This document shows positions 8,000 to 16,441 of a stretch of DNA of 49,045 nt, one piece after another. Positions within the stretch are counted from its first letter, which is position 1, and the number at the start of each line of letters is the position of its first letter. The DNA comes from CAZLGO01 sp964559295 (GTDB lineage: Archaea; Methanobacteriota; Methanobacteria; Methanobacteriales; Methanobacteriaceae): contig CAZLGO010000002.1 in the NCBI GenBank assembly GCA_964559295.1, positions 1 to 49,045 of the forward strand, written 5' to 3'. Position numbers and translations under genes: made by a program. The notes under the pieces were generated by a model. It was not told where the DNA came from. It worked only from the letters and a program-made list of their open reading frames with translations, and did not search any database.

Positions 8000-9055
8000 A
8001 TGATAGTGGTTTTATCTGATCTCCATTTTGGAATAGGAAAGAAAGCTAGCTTGGAGAATAAAACTACATCTGATAAATTCACAAGGGAACTTAAAAATCA
8101 TAATGAAGATGTTGAAAAGATAATTTTATTGGGGGATGTATTTGATTTTTGGCAGGCAAGACCAAATAAAGCTATTGAATCTTCTATTTCGTTTTTTAAA
8201 GCGATTTCAGAATTGAATACAGACATAATCTATGTTGTAGGAAACCATGACCATCACCTTGTTATGATGGATCATGAAGCACGGTTTATAGAAAATCTTA
8301 GAGAAACAGGAACTATCCAGGAGATGGAATTTTCCCACAACATCGTAAACCTTGAAAATTTCCTAAATAAGATATGCCCCACCAGTTCGATATCCATAAA
8401 ATATCCATATCATATGGAGAATATAAGTGGTAAGGGCTTTGTATTTTGGCATGGGCATCATTTAGACTTTTTTCAAACATTGATACCCAAACTAATGACA
8501 TCCAAGATAAAAAAATTTTTTCAGACCTTAATATCCAAGATGATAGGACGTGTTCCTTATTATCCTGATGATGAAAGAGAATTTGAGACAATAATGTCAC
8601 ATACATATGAGAATCTTTATCAATCAGCATTTGTTGGAGAATATGCAGCCATAGAAAATGGTCTTTGGAGCATACCTAAAACAGCAGGTGCATTTTGGGG
8701 AGGAGTCTGCAAGACTCTTAGATACACGTCAGTAGAAAGGCAATATAAAAGTATATTGAATTTTGTTAGGAAATATCACACCGAAGATCCCATAAGCTGC
8801 TTTGTATATGGAGATACCCATAAAGCAGATATATATCAGAAAAATAAGAATCAGCTTCTTGCAGTAAATTCAGGGTGCTGGATTAGGGAACCTAATAGAG
8901 AGGCATGGGGTAATCCAGAGGAGAAGCCAAATACTTATATTACCATAGATGATAAGATAATCATCAAACAGTTTGATCCAGAAAGTGGAAAATCAAAACC
9001 ATTGGATGGTCTTAGCCCCTTTCCAGTTAAGGATTTAGCAAATATAAAAATGTAA
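8000..9055 (+). CDS. Calcineurin-like metallophosphoesterase
   Basis: The dinuclear-metal motifs are in order: SDLHFG, LGDVFDFW, VGNHDHHLV, FWHGHHLDFF and YGDTHKAD. Together they define the calcineurin-like phosphoesterase fold. At about 351 residues it is longer than simple phosphodiesterases and includes an insert rich in Lys and Phe around residues 155-180. The motifs resemble UDP-2,3-diacylglucosamine hydrolase-type enzymes, but the substrate is not deducible. I chose the ATG at 8000, because a GTG nine bases earlier leaves too little space behind the AAAGGA site. Confidence 0.85.
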   Translation: MIVVLSDLHFGIGKKASLENKTTSDKFTRELKNHNEDVEKIILLGDVFDFWQARPNKAIESSISFFKAISELNTDIIYVVGNHDHHLVMMDHEARFIENLRETGTIQEMEFSHNIVNLENFLNKICPTSSISIKYPYHMENISGKGFVFWHGHHLDFFQTLIPKLMTSKIKKFFQTLISKMIGRVPYYPDDEREFETIMSHTYENLYQSAFVGEYAAIENGLWSIPKTAGAFWGGVCKTLRYTSVERQYKSILNFVRKYHTEDPISCFVYGDTHKADIYQKNKNQLLAVNSGCWIREPNREAWGNPEEKPNTYITIDDKIIIKQFDPESGKSKPLDGLSPFPVKDLANIKM

Positions 9056-9072
9056 ATTCGTGAGGAGTTATT

Positions 9073-9267
9073 ATGAAAATTGATGAACATCTGGCAGAAT
9101 GTCAAAAAACTTTCGAGAAGCTGATAGACAAAAAGGTTATTGACGTTAAACTCAAGCTTCATGATCATGATTGTTGGGAGATCTATATAACTACAGATAA
9201 AGGCAAATTCGTAGTTACTTTTTGTAAAGGCTGGATTTGTCCAATGGTTGAGCTTAGAAGAGGGTAA
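9073..9267 (+). CDS. Small conserved-looking protein, function unknown
   Basis: This 64-residue protein lies 17 bp after the phosphoesterase and is preceded by GTGAGGAG at good distance from the ATG. It has an amphipathic N-terminal helix (ECQKTFEKLIDKKV) followed by predicted beta strands containing HDHDCWEIYI and FCKGWICPMVEL. The His/Cys residues could bind a metal, but no known family is recognised. Its spacing suggests co-transcription with the preceding gene. Confidence 0.65.
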   Translation: MKIDEHLAECQKTFEKLIDKKVIDVKLKLHDHDCWEIYITTDKGKFVVTFCKGWICPMVELRRG

Positions 9268-9329
9268 TTTAATTGTATTGCGGTTTTTCTGGGGATTTTT
9301 TGTTAAAGATTTTATAAAAAGGTGGTATC

Positions 9330-10691
9330 TTGGATATAGAAGGCTTTGTAAGATCCATGATCAAGGATCATGACGAAAGATTGATTATAGAGGATTTAAA
9401 AGAAATAATACTTGAATACAAAAAAATAAGCCCCAAAAAAGCTGAAGAGATGGCGTATGCTGTAGTTGAAGAAGTAAAAAACACCTTGCAGATTGAAAAG
9501 CACGAAGATGAATTTTTAAAAGAATTAATAGCATATCCGAAATCAGATGTTAAGATGGGTGAGATGGGAGTTGGCTCCAGAGGAGAAGGAGATTTTTTCG
9601 TCCACAGAAAAATCGCTGACATCGTATCAAGCACAAACATCCGTGCATTTATAAATCCATCTGCTCAGGATGATGGAGGGGTTGTTAAAACAGCCCTCAA
9701 ATCCCAAGATGTTTATGTAACAACAGCTGTAGACGGTATACACTCTCGTCTAAGCGAATATCCATTTTTAGGTGGATTTCATGTTACAAGGGCTGCTTTG
9801 CGGGATGTGTGTGTTATGGGGGCTCAACCAATAGCTATCCTAAGTGACCTTCACCTCGCAGACGATGGAGATGTGGGAAAACTCTTTGATTTTACAGCAG
9901 GGGTTTGTGCAGTCTCTGAACTTGTTGATGTACCGCTTGTAGCTGGAAGTACCTTAAGGGTTGGAGGAGACATGGTTTTAGGTGATAGGCTTGTAAGTGC
10001 TGTGGGTGCAATTGGTATATCAGAATATCCTCCAACCGCAAGAAAAATGGCTGAGGTTGATGATGTAATACTTATGACAGAGGGCTCTGGGGGAGGGACC
10101 ATAACCACAACCGCCATATACCATGGAATGTTTGATGTGGTATGGGAAACCATGAATATAAACTTCATAAAAGCGTGTAAAGCGATTTTCAACGCAGAGC
10201 TTCTACCTGAAGTACATGCCATGACCGATGTTACAAACGGAGGCTTGAGAGGAGACGCTCACGAGATTTCAAGGACAACCGGACTTGGTCTCGTTTTCCT
10301 CGAGGATAAAATAAAAAGGTTGATAAACCATAAGGTACTTAAGATGCTTGAGAGATTAAACATAGATCCCCTTGGTGTTTCTGTGGACTCTCTTATGATA
10401 ATATCCCCTGAAGATGTTGCATCTAATGTTAAAAAAGCTATATCAAACATAGGAGTTCGTATATCCAAAATAGGTTATGTAGATGAAAGTGGTGTAGCTA
10501 AACTCATCAAAGATAATGGAGAAGAGGAACTCAAACCTCTCTTTAGAGAAGCAGCATACACAAAGATAAAAAAGATCGTTGGAGAGGCCACACCACCTGA
10601 TTTTGATCTTATGAAGCAAAAAGTTAAAAAAGCAGCCCTTGATGCCATAAAAAAGAAGGAAAAAGTAGTAGAAGCCATAAAAATTGATTAA
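9330..10691 (+). CDS. AIR synthase/selenophosphate synthetase-related protein (COG2144)
   Basis: This 453-residue protein has an N-terminal helical extension of about 80 residues and then the two-domain PurM-like fold: AQDDGGVVKT, the DGIHSRLSEYPFLGG block, LRDVCVMGAQPIAILSDLHLAD and the C-terminal DVTNGGLRGDAHEIS. These correspond to ATP- and Mg-binding regions of the AIR synthase/SelD/ThiL/HypE superfamily. The SelD active-site Cys/Sec region is not evident, so it is a relative rather than SelD itself. Translation begins at TTG with AAAGGTGG upstream. The pilin-like gene follows after 12 bp. Confidence 0.82.
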   Translation: MDIEGFVRSMIKDHDERLIIEDLKEIILEYKKISPKKAEEMAYAVVEEVKNTLQIEKHEDEFLKELIAYPKSDVKMGEMGVGSRGEGDFFVHRKIADIVSSTNIRAFINPSAQDDGGVVKTALKSQDVYVTTAVDGIHSRLSEYPFLGGFHVTRAALRDVCVMGAQPIAILSDLHLADDGDVGKLFDFTAGVCAVSELVDVPLVAGSTLRVGGDMVLGDRLVSAVGAIGISEYPPTARKMAEVDDVILMTEGSGGGTITTTAIYHGMFDVVWETMNINFIKACKAIFNAELLPEVHAMTDVTNGGLRGDAHEISRTTGLGLVFLEDKIKRLINHKVLKMLERLNIDPLGVSVDSLMIISPEDVASNVKKAISNIGVRISKIGYVDESGVAKLIKDNGEEELKPLFREAAYTKIKKIVGEATPPDFDLMKQKVKKAALDAIKKKEKVVEAIKID

Positions 10692-10703
10692 GGTTTTGGT
10701 AGG

Positions 10704-11126
10704 ATGGATGATAAGGGGTTTATATTTACAATAGATGCTGCACTGGCTTTAATACCTCTCTTTATTGTACTTGCTACCATAGCCAATATCACCGATGATT
10801 ATATTACATCCCAATCTCATCAAACCCGCCTCGCACATGATGCCCAAGATTCTCTGGAGATAATGACAACGAACGGCACACTTGAGAACATAACAAATAC
10901 ACTCACAATAAACAACAACAATGCAACAGGAATTGCAATAGCTGGTCAACAATCAAGCGCATTTTTAAGTAAAACGCTTCCTGGAATGAAATACAACCTT
11001 ACAGAGGTGAATCAACTTAATGGTACGTCAATCGCATCAAATGCAGACATGAAGGATGCAAAAAACATCGCTGTTGGGGTTAGAAACTACGGTAATTATA
11101 CCTTTAAACTCTATGTATGGGATTGA
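10704..11126 (+). CDS. Pilin-like secreted protein with class III-type signal
   Basis: This 140-residue protein begins MDDKGFIFTIDAALALIPLFIVLATIA: a short charged leader ending in KG, then a long hydrophobic helix with acidic residue D11. This resembles archaeal type IV pilin-like precursors cleaved by prepilin peptidase. The rest is Asn/Thr-rich with several N-linked glycosylation sequons (NGT, NIT, NAT, NLT, NYT), which suits an exported position. No secretion ATPase is nearby. It follows the COG2144 gene closely and ends within a few bases of the Mth938-like start. Confidence 0.7.
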   Translation: MDDKGFIFTIDAALALIPLFIVLATIANITDDYITSQSHQTRLAHDAQDSLEIMTTNGTLENITNTLTINNNNATGIAIAGQQSSAFLSKTLPGMKYNLTEVNQLNGTSIASNADMKDAKNIAVGVRNYGNYTFKLYVWD

Positions 11127-11131
11127 TTGGC

Positions 11132-11494
11132 ATGTTTCAGAAATATAGATTTGGAATGGTCAGATTTGATGATAGAGAGTATTCGCATGATATTGTTGTT
11201 CATACAGATGGTAATGTCAAAAAAAGAGACAAAGGTCCTTCAAAGAGAAAGTATGGAACATCCCACATCTTGTGCGCAGATGAAATTGAAACCCTTTTAG
11301 ATGAAAATCCAGAAGTTTTAGTGGTAGGTTGTGGTCAGGCTGGTGTGCTTAAAGTTGGAGAGGATGCACGCAAAATTTTAGCAGATAAAGATGTTGATCT
11401 TGTGGATCTTCCAACACAAAGAGCCACGGATGAGTTCAATAAGTTAAAAAATAGAGGTAGAAGGGTAGCAGCAATCATACATGTTACATGTTAG
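11132..11494 (+). CDS. Mth938/NDUFAF3-domain protein
   Basis: This protein of about 120 residues has the Mth938 (DUF498) pattern: DIVVHTDGNVKKRDKG, a central ENPEVLVVGCGQAGVLKVG and a C-terminal AIIHVTC. Eukaryotic members help assemble respiratory complex I; the archaeal role is unknown. I prefer the ATG at 11132. An in-frame ATG at 11117 overlaps the previous stop and neither has a strong ribosome binding site. The last base of its TAG stop codon is also the first base of the tRNA-Arg gene. Confidence 0.82.
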   Translation: MFQKYRFGMVRFDDREYSHDIVVHTDGNVKKRDKGPSKRKYGTSHILCADEIETLLDENPEVLVVGCGQAGVLKVGEDARKILADKDVDLVDLPTQRATDEFNKLKNRGRRVAAIIHVTC

Positions 11495-11566
11495 CCCTGA
11501 TGGTGTAGTGGATAACACGTAGGATTGCGGATCCTAAGATCCCGGGTTCAAATCCCGGTCAGGGCA
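11494..11566 (+). tRNA. tRNA-Arg (anticodon GCG)
   Basis: A complete 73-nt cloverleaf can be drawn: acceptor GCCCTGA/TCAGGGC, D stem GTGT/ACAC, anticodon stem TAGGA/TCCTA with loop TTGCGGA, variable loop AGATC, and T stem CCGGG/CCCGG with loop TTCAAAT. The discriminator base is A and CCA is not encoded. The anticodon GCG reads CGC/CGU arginine codons. No intron is present. The 5' end coincides with the stop codon of the preceding gene. Confidence 0.97.
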
Positions 11567-11640
11567 TCTTATTATTTCTTTTCAGTCAGTTAACCGATAG
11601 TTTTTAAAACCCTAAGATCAATTATTAAATAGGTGATTTT

Positions 11641-11922
11641 TTGGAGAAAAAAACTACAAATGCAACCTGCAGTTGTGATGAAATATGCGAATACATAGAA
11701 AACAAGGTAAAACCTGGTGATATAGTAAGATTATCTCTTGGTATGTGTTACATTCCTGGAGAAGTAGTTACAAACAGCGGTGGAGTTATACAAATCAGGA
11801 TAGATAGTGAAACGATAAAAGGATTGACTTCAATAAATATTGAAAAGCTAAAAGAATTTATAATTGAAATTGAGCATGAATGCGAAGAAGGAACATGTGT
11901 ACTTGAGGCTGTAGATGAGTAA
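11641..11922 (+). CDS. Small protein, probably DUF2097
   Basis: This 93-residue protein starts at TTG behind AGGTGAT. It is cysteine-rich (CSCDEIC near the N-terminus, HECEEGTC near the C-terminus) with a central beta-rich part (GDIVRLSLGMCYIPGEVVTNSGGVIQ cut by short turns). I recall similar proteins as the archaeal DUF2097 family of methanogens, though the family name is uncertain. No function is known. It converges on the fwd operon with only 25 bp between the stop codons. Confidence 0.68.
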   Translation: MEKKTTNATCSCDEICEYIENKVKPGDIVRLSLGMCYIPGEVVTNSGGVIQIRIDSETIKGLTSINIEKLKEFIIEIEHECEEGTCVLEAVDE

Positions 11923-11942
11923 AAAAATAAAAAAATAAAAAG
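11921..11942 (-). terminator. U-rich terminator of the fwd operon
   Basis: Directly after the fwdB stop on the minus strand come runs of five to seven T residues separated by single A residues. U-rich tracts of this kind terminate archaeal transcription. There is no strong hairpin. Confidence 0.6.
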
Positions 11943-11947
11943 AGAAA

Positions 11948-13246
11948 TCACTTGGACGCTTTGATTTCTCTTACTCTTTCTAAGATTCTCTCAAGTATCT
12001 CACGGTCTGATAAAAGATCAGAATCCACCACCTTTCTCATTCTTATTGGAACACCTTCCATTCGATATGCCGTTCCTTCAGCTTCAAGACCAACTATGGC
12101 GGGTGGAATTATAACATCAGCAAGTTCTGTTGTAGGAGTTCTGTGTGGTTCTATCGCCACCAGTGGAATCTCCACCATTCGCTCTATGGCTTTTTGTGGA
12201 AAGTGTGCACCTGGATCTGATGCAATTACAAGCATCGCATCAGTTTCTTTGTTTTGAAGTACATCGTTTGCGCCAGTTTCTCCAGGATTGTATCTTGGAT
12301 AACCAGTTGCAAAGTCAACACAGTAAGGATATCCACTTTCCCATGTACAAACCTGATTAAAACCAGTTACGTTATAATGTCCTCTCATTGGAATCAGTGT
12401 GAATTTTCCAAAGTCGTTTAAATCTTCTGTCATCATAATAGCTGTGTCTATGTTTCTATGCTTTCCTCTAGAGTGTGTTATGCCCATCCCGAAAAATAGA
12501 ATTCCAAATTGAGCGTTTTTACACACATCAACCGCTTCGTATATCAAATCTCTTGGGATTCCTGCAACCTCTTCGTATTGAATTTCATGGCCCAAAATAG
12601 CTGCTCTCATAGCATCAAGAAGTTCGTAGTCCCTATCGTATTCTAATTGAAGATGTATATCTGCTAATTTTGCTGTATCTGTTCTTCTCGGATCTACTAC
12701 TATCAATGTTCTGTCAGGCTTTCCTCTTTTTCTGAAAAATCCCCTTGAGAATACATGCCTTGAAAGATGCCTTGGATGTGCATGCATTGGGTTGCAGCCC
12801 CAGTAGATAACCACATCTGCACGGTTTTTAACCTCACCGAATGTACATATTGGGTATCCAACATCCTGAAGCGCCAAGACAGATGGTCCATGGCATACAG
12901 ATGCTGTATTATCGATTATTGCTCCTACTTCTTCTGCAAGCTCAACACCCACTGCTTGGGCTTCACATTCTGTGCAGCTCCAACCATACATTAAGGGTCT
13001 TTTTGATTCAGCTAATATCTGGGCAGCTTTCTCAATAGCTTCATCATAGTCAACTTCTACAAATTCACCGTTTTCTCTTATTAGTGGTTTCCTGTAGCGA
13101 GTAGCACCTTCAGTATGAACAAACTTATTGTGTCCAATTCTACAGGCATTTATAGTACCCACTATTTCATTGCCTTCAACTTTACAGACGATATCATCGC
13201 ACAGGGTTCCGCAAAACGGACACACAACATTTTTTACAAGTTCCAA
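11948..13246 (-). CDS. fwdB: Tungsten formylmethanofuran dehydrogenase subunit B
   Basis: This is the catalytic molybdopterin subunit (432 residues), which reduces CO2 to formate inside the Fwd complex before the formate is passed to FwdA. The N-terminal [4Fe-4S] site is CPFCGTLC plus C35. C118, in NTASVCHGPS, sits where the metal-ligating cysteine lies in known FwdB; a selenocysteine version is not present. The YWGCNPMHAHPRHLSRH region binds the pterin. Translation begins at TTG behind GGAGGGA. It is the last gene of fwdHFGDACB and lies 22 bp after fwdC. Confidence 0.95.
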   Translation of the reverse strand: MELVKNVVCPFCGTLCDDIVCKVEGNEIVGTINACRIGHNKFVHTEGATRYRKPLIRENGEFVEVDYDEAIEKAAQILAESKRPLMYGWSCTECEAQAVGVELAEEVGAIIDNTASVCHGPSVLALQDVGYPICTFGEVKNRADVVIYWGCNPMHAHPRHLSRHVFSRGFFRKRGKPDRTLIVVDPRRTDTAKLADIHLQLEYDRDYELLDAMRAAILGHEIQYEEVAGIPRDLIYEAVDVCKNAQFGILFFGMGITHSRGKHRNIDTAIMMTEDLNDFGKFTLIPMRGHYNVTGFNQVCTWESGYPYCVDFATGYPRYNPGETGANDVLQNKETDAMLVIASDPGAHFPQKAIERMVEIPLVAIEPHRTPTTELADVIIPPAIVGLEAEGTAYRMEGVPIRMRKVVDSDLLSDREILERILERVREIKASK

Positions 13247-13268
13247 AATTATCCCTCCTGTATCTAAA

Positions 13269-14081
13269 TCAAGGAACTATATGGCCATTCCCTGCAACTG
13301 CAGCATATACAAGCCCGTTTGCTCCTTTAGTTGCATAATCTCCTCTAAATTTATAAAAAGCCCCTTTTATGTCTTCTCCGTCCACTGTTATATCTTTTTC
13401 AACTCCAAGATACTTGAATCCGGCTAAAAATTCTTCCATCTTTCCTTTTACAACAATAGTCCCTGATTTCATTTCTCCACCTGCTCTTGCAACTACATCA
13501 CCTTCTATTATTAAAAGACCACCGTTCATATGTATACCAGGCATAATTCCAGTATTTCCTTTGATTATCATTTTACCACCAGTCATGTATTCAGCTATTT
13601 CATTACCAGCGTTGCCATACACTACGATAGTACCGCCACTCATTCCTCTCCAATCACCACGGTACGCTGAACCAACGTAATCACCTGCGTTACCTTTTAT
13701 TGTGAGTTCGCCTCCTCTCATGTCTCTTCCAGCCCATGAACCAGCATCTCCTTCCACGGTGATTTTTCCGCCTTTCATCTCTGCACCAACGTACATGCTT
13801 GTATTGCCTTTTATGATTATCTCACCTGCTGTCATGCCCTGTCCGATCCTTTTGGTGTTGTAGACATCACCATCAATTATTATTTTAATCTCAGATGGGT
13901 TTTCAGAAGATTCTCCCTCAACATCAAAGAACTCCGAAAGATCTACCTGTCTGTTACCATTCCAGATCTTTATGGCTTTAATTTCATCAATGCTTTTGCC
14001 TGCAAATGAATCTGTAGTTATAGAATCGGCTTCGAGGGGTACTTCTGGTTGTTCCTTAGGCGTCAAAATTATTTCACTCAT
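13269..14081 (-). CDS. fwdC: Formylmethanofuran dehydrogenase subunit C
   Basis: This protein of about 270 residues has a right-handed beta-helix made of repeated G-x-x-G segments (GKITVEGDAGSWAGRDMRGG, GELTIKGNAGDYVGSAYRG and similar) like the C-terminal domain of glutamate synthase. In the Fwd complex FwdC supports the FwdA/FwdB dimer and the arrangement of the ferredoxin subunits. I chose the ATG at 14081, four bases after the fwdA stop, with GGTGAT overlapping that stop. A GTG four codons upstream is less likely. Confidence 0.93.
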   Translation of the reverse strand: MSEIILTPKEQPEVPLEADSITTDSFAGKSIDEIKAIKIWNGNRQVDLSEFFDVEGESSENPSEIKIIIDGDVYNTKRIGQGMTAGEIIIKGNTSMYVGAEMKGGKITVEGDAGSWAGRDMRGGELTIKGNAGDYVGSAYRGDWRGMSGGTIVVYGNAGNEIAEYMTGGKMIIKGNTGIMPGIHMNGGLLIIEGDVVARAGGEMKSGTIVVKGKMEEFLAGFKYLGVEKDITVDGEDIKGAFYKFRGDYATKGANGLVYAAVAGNGHIVP

Positions 14082-14085
14082 GCTA

Positions 14086-15789
14086 TCACCCACTTACTGG
14101 AGCTGATCTTGGAATATATTCTTCCTGCACTGGGTAATTTTCGAAGTTAACAGAATAATATTGTTTGAATTTTCTTTCAACATCAGCCATTACTTCTTTC
14201 TCCAATTCTCCATCAAACTGTGTATCGATCCAGAATGTTCTTCCATGAAGTTTTGTGTTTACAACAGCACCGTCCTTCACCACAATTTCACCATCCTTAA
14301 GCACATAGGTTGCATTCTGAAGAGCTGCTTCAAGTGCCACGTAATCAGAGGATGGATCCTGCGTTTCTGGGTTAAATGAATACACTGCTATATCTGCATC
14401 TGCACCAACACCCAGATGTCCTTTATCAACAAGACCGAGCACTTTGGCCGGTGTTGACCTTGTAACCTGTGCTATTTCGTAAAATGAATATTCCCTATCT
14501 ATCGTGGCAATGCCACTTTTTCTCTGTGCCCATGAATGTAGTTCATTTTCAATTAGTTCCTCTCTGTATTTATTGCTCATAAGCCATGCCATAACTCTTG
14601 GATACCTTGTAAATGGACCAGCATTAGGATGATCGGTTGTTAAAGCAACTTTGCCTGCATCTTTGGTAAGCAGGAAAAGTTCCATACCAATCGCCCATTG
14701 TACAGATGGAACAGGTGCTCTTGGCGCATATATGAATGGGACAACCCCTGAACCTGTCTCAAGTTCAACGTCACAATTTGCCCATTTAAGACCGTTTAAG
14801 CTGTGCAGATCATATTCCATTGGACCATCTGCTGTCATTGTGGTTGTCTCATCTAAAGTAACCTGACCAACATCGATTACAAGATGATCATTTTTGTTCA
14901 CATAATCGGTGATTGCAGGAGCTTCTGATACAAAGTCTCTCCATGTTGTTCCACCATAGCTGTGGAACTGAACATGAGTAGCGTAAAGTACAGTATCTCT
15001 ATTTCCGGTTTTGGGCTTTGGAGTTATTCCTTTCGGGACATCAAAAGATGCAAGTGTTGTCTCATAGTTTCCAGGGTGCCCTAAGTCATTACAGTGCAAG
15101 TGTATTGAATGAGGAAGGCCGAGCATCTCATTTACCTGGGCAAGACCCTTTATTATTTCTGCCCCAGTTATATCAAAGTATGGTACAGGATCATGGATTC
15201 CATGAACGTTTCCGCCCCATCCCCATGCTTCTGTTCCACCAGGATTTACAAGTTTTATTGTGTATCCTTTTGTGGCCCTAAGAAGCCATGCTGCATATGA
15301 TGCACATCTTTCGACGTCACCATCCTTTAGGTACTCCATTACAAACCAGTTGTTTCCAAAAAGAGGGTATGCCGCATGATCTATTAAGGGAGTGTCTATA
15401 AACTCTTCGTGGGTGTGTCTTGAAAGAAGTGGTGGCATCGCAGCTTCCATGGCGGTTGTATAACCCATTTGAGCATATCTATAACCAGTCATGAACGTTG
15501 AAGGAACTGAAAATCCACTTCCGGATCTTCTACCTGCTATTCTTGATTCAACATCTTTTTTACTATCTTCTGGACGGTACATTCTTCCAACATTTATCTT
15601 TGCACCTGCTATGTGTGCATGGGGGTCAACTCCACCAGGCATCACAATTTTTCCGGAAGCATCTATCACATTTGCATCCGAACCTACACTTTCTACGATC
15701 TTTCCATCCCTGATACAGATATCAATCCTCTCTCCATCGATATTGTTTTGAGGATCATAAACAGTTCCATTTTTTATTATATGTTCCAA
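14086..15789 (-). CDS. fwdA: Formylmethanofuran dehydrogenase subunit A
   Basis: This amidohydrolase-type subunit (about 567 residues) condenses formate with methanofuran at a dinuclear zinc site. The metal-binding HxH is visible in MPGGVDPHAHIAGAKINV, the likely carboxylated lysine in TIKLVNPGG, and further ligands in HSIHLHCNDLGHPGNYE and ALTTDHPNAGP. I start it at the TTG at 15789, because AAGGAGGAG lies six bases upstream and the family N-terminus (EHIIKNGTVYDP) begins there. A longer ATG reading adds nine unrelated residues that overlap fwdD. Confidence 0.95.
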   Translation of the reverse strand: MEHIIKNGTVYDPQNNIDGERIDICIRDGKIVESVGSDANVIDASGKIVMPGGVDPHAHIAGAKINVGRMYRPEDSKKDVESRIAGRRSGSGFSVPSTFMTGYRYAQMGYTTAMEAAMPPLLSRHTHEEFIDTPLIDHAAYPLFGNNWFVMEYLKDGDVERCASYAAWLLRATKGYTIKLVNPGGTEAWGWGGNVHGIHDPVPYFDITGAEIIKGLAQVNEMLGLPHSIHLHCNDLGHPGNYETTLASFDVPKGITPKPKTGNRDTVLYATHVQFHSYGGTTWRDFVSEAPAITDYVNKNDHLVIDVGQVTLDETTTMTADGPMEYDLHSLNGLKWANCDVELETGSGVVPFIYAPRAPVPSVQWAIGMELFLLTKDAGKVALTTDHPNAGPFTRYPRVMAWLMSNKYREELIENELHSWAQRKSGIATIDREYSFYEIAQVTRSTPAKVLGLVDKGHLGVGADADIAVYSFNPETQDPSSDYVALEAALQNATYVLKDGEIVVKDGAVVNTKLHGRTFWIDTQFDGELEKEVMADVERKFKQYYSVNFENYPVQEEYIPRSAPVSG

Positions 15790-15802
15790 AGAAAACTCCT
15801 CC

Positions 15803-16186
15803 TTAGATTTTAGCATATGTTTTCATGAGAGTTGGCATATCCAAAACAGGTTCATCACTGGGGACGATCTCTACCGGAACGCCTTTGAAACTTGGTGTTG
15901 CTGTGGAATCTGTGTTGGCACGCACAACTTTATTTGCCCATGGTCCCATTGGTATATAAACCATTCCTTCGGGAAGTTCCTCTTTTGCCTCCACAACCTT
16001 GACAACAACTTCACCATATTCTGATACAACTTTTACATTGTCTCCTTCTTTTATACCAAGCTCTTCCATCTTTTCTTTGTTCATTTGACATATTGCAGCA
16101 GCGTCCACATACATCTTAAGATCTTTGCCTGCTTCTATTGCCTGACCTTGCCATACAGTTCTCCCTGTATTTAATATGAATTTCAT
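15803..16186 (-). CDS. fwdD: Formylmethanofuran dehydrogenase subunit D
   Basis: This 127-residue protein corresponds to the molybdopterin dinucleotide-binding domain that pairs with FwdB. It contains LNTGRTVWQGQAIEAGK near the N-terminus, GIKEGDNVKVVSEYGEVVVKV, and PMGPWANKVVRANTDSTATP. The ATG at 16186 overlaps the fwdG stop in ATGA, indicating translational coupling. A longer reading upstream would overlap fwdG in another frame. Confidence 0.93.
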   Translation of the reverse strand: MKFILNTGRTVWQGQAIEAGKDLKMYVDAAAICQMNKEKMEELGIKEGDNVKVVSEYGEVVVKVVEAKEELPEGMVYIPMGPWANKVVRANTDSTATPSFKGVPVEIVPSDEPVLDMPTLMKTYAKI

Positions 16187-16431
16187 TGTACTTCCTCCAA
16201 TTTTATAGCATCTACAGGACATGTTTCAACGCAGGTTCCGCATTTTCCACAGAGATCTTGATTGGTCAGCTTTATTTCGCCGTCCTCCACTCTCATTATT
16301 ATCTCTACATCTTCTGTAGGTCCTTTTCCGCCAGCAACTTCAGAGCTTCGCAGAGCATTTACTGGACATGACACAACGCAATTACCACATCCATGACAAA
16401 GTTCTGGATATACTACAAGCTCAATTGGCAT
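16183..16431 (-). CDS. fwdG: Formylmethanofuran dehydrogenase ferredoxin subunit G
   Basis: This 82-residue ferredoxin has two [4Fe-4S] motifs, CHGCGNCVVSCP and CGKCGTCVETCP. In the complex FwdG links the polyferredoxin FwdF to the cluster of FwdB. A GGAGGTAAAG site precedes the ATG. The gene overlaps fwdD by 4 bp and follows fwdF after 10 bp. Confidence 0.93.
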   Translation of the reverse strand: MPIELVVYPELCHGCGNCVVSCPVNALRSSEVAGGKGPTEDVEIIMRVEDGEIKLTNQDLCGKCGTCVETCPVDAIKLEEVQ

Positions 16432-16441
16432 TCTTTACCTC

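Noticed and set aside
9330..10691. Selenophosphate synthetase (selD)
   Set aside because: The PurM-like fold is clear but the N-terminal catalytic Cys/Sec loop of SelD is not. COG2144-type relative is the safer call.
11948..13246. Possible selenocysteine form of FwdB
   Set aside because: The metal-ligand position C118 is encoded by a cysteine codon with no in-frame TGA, so no recoding is needed.
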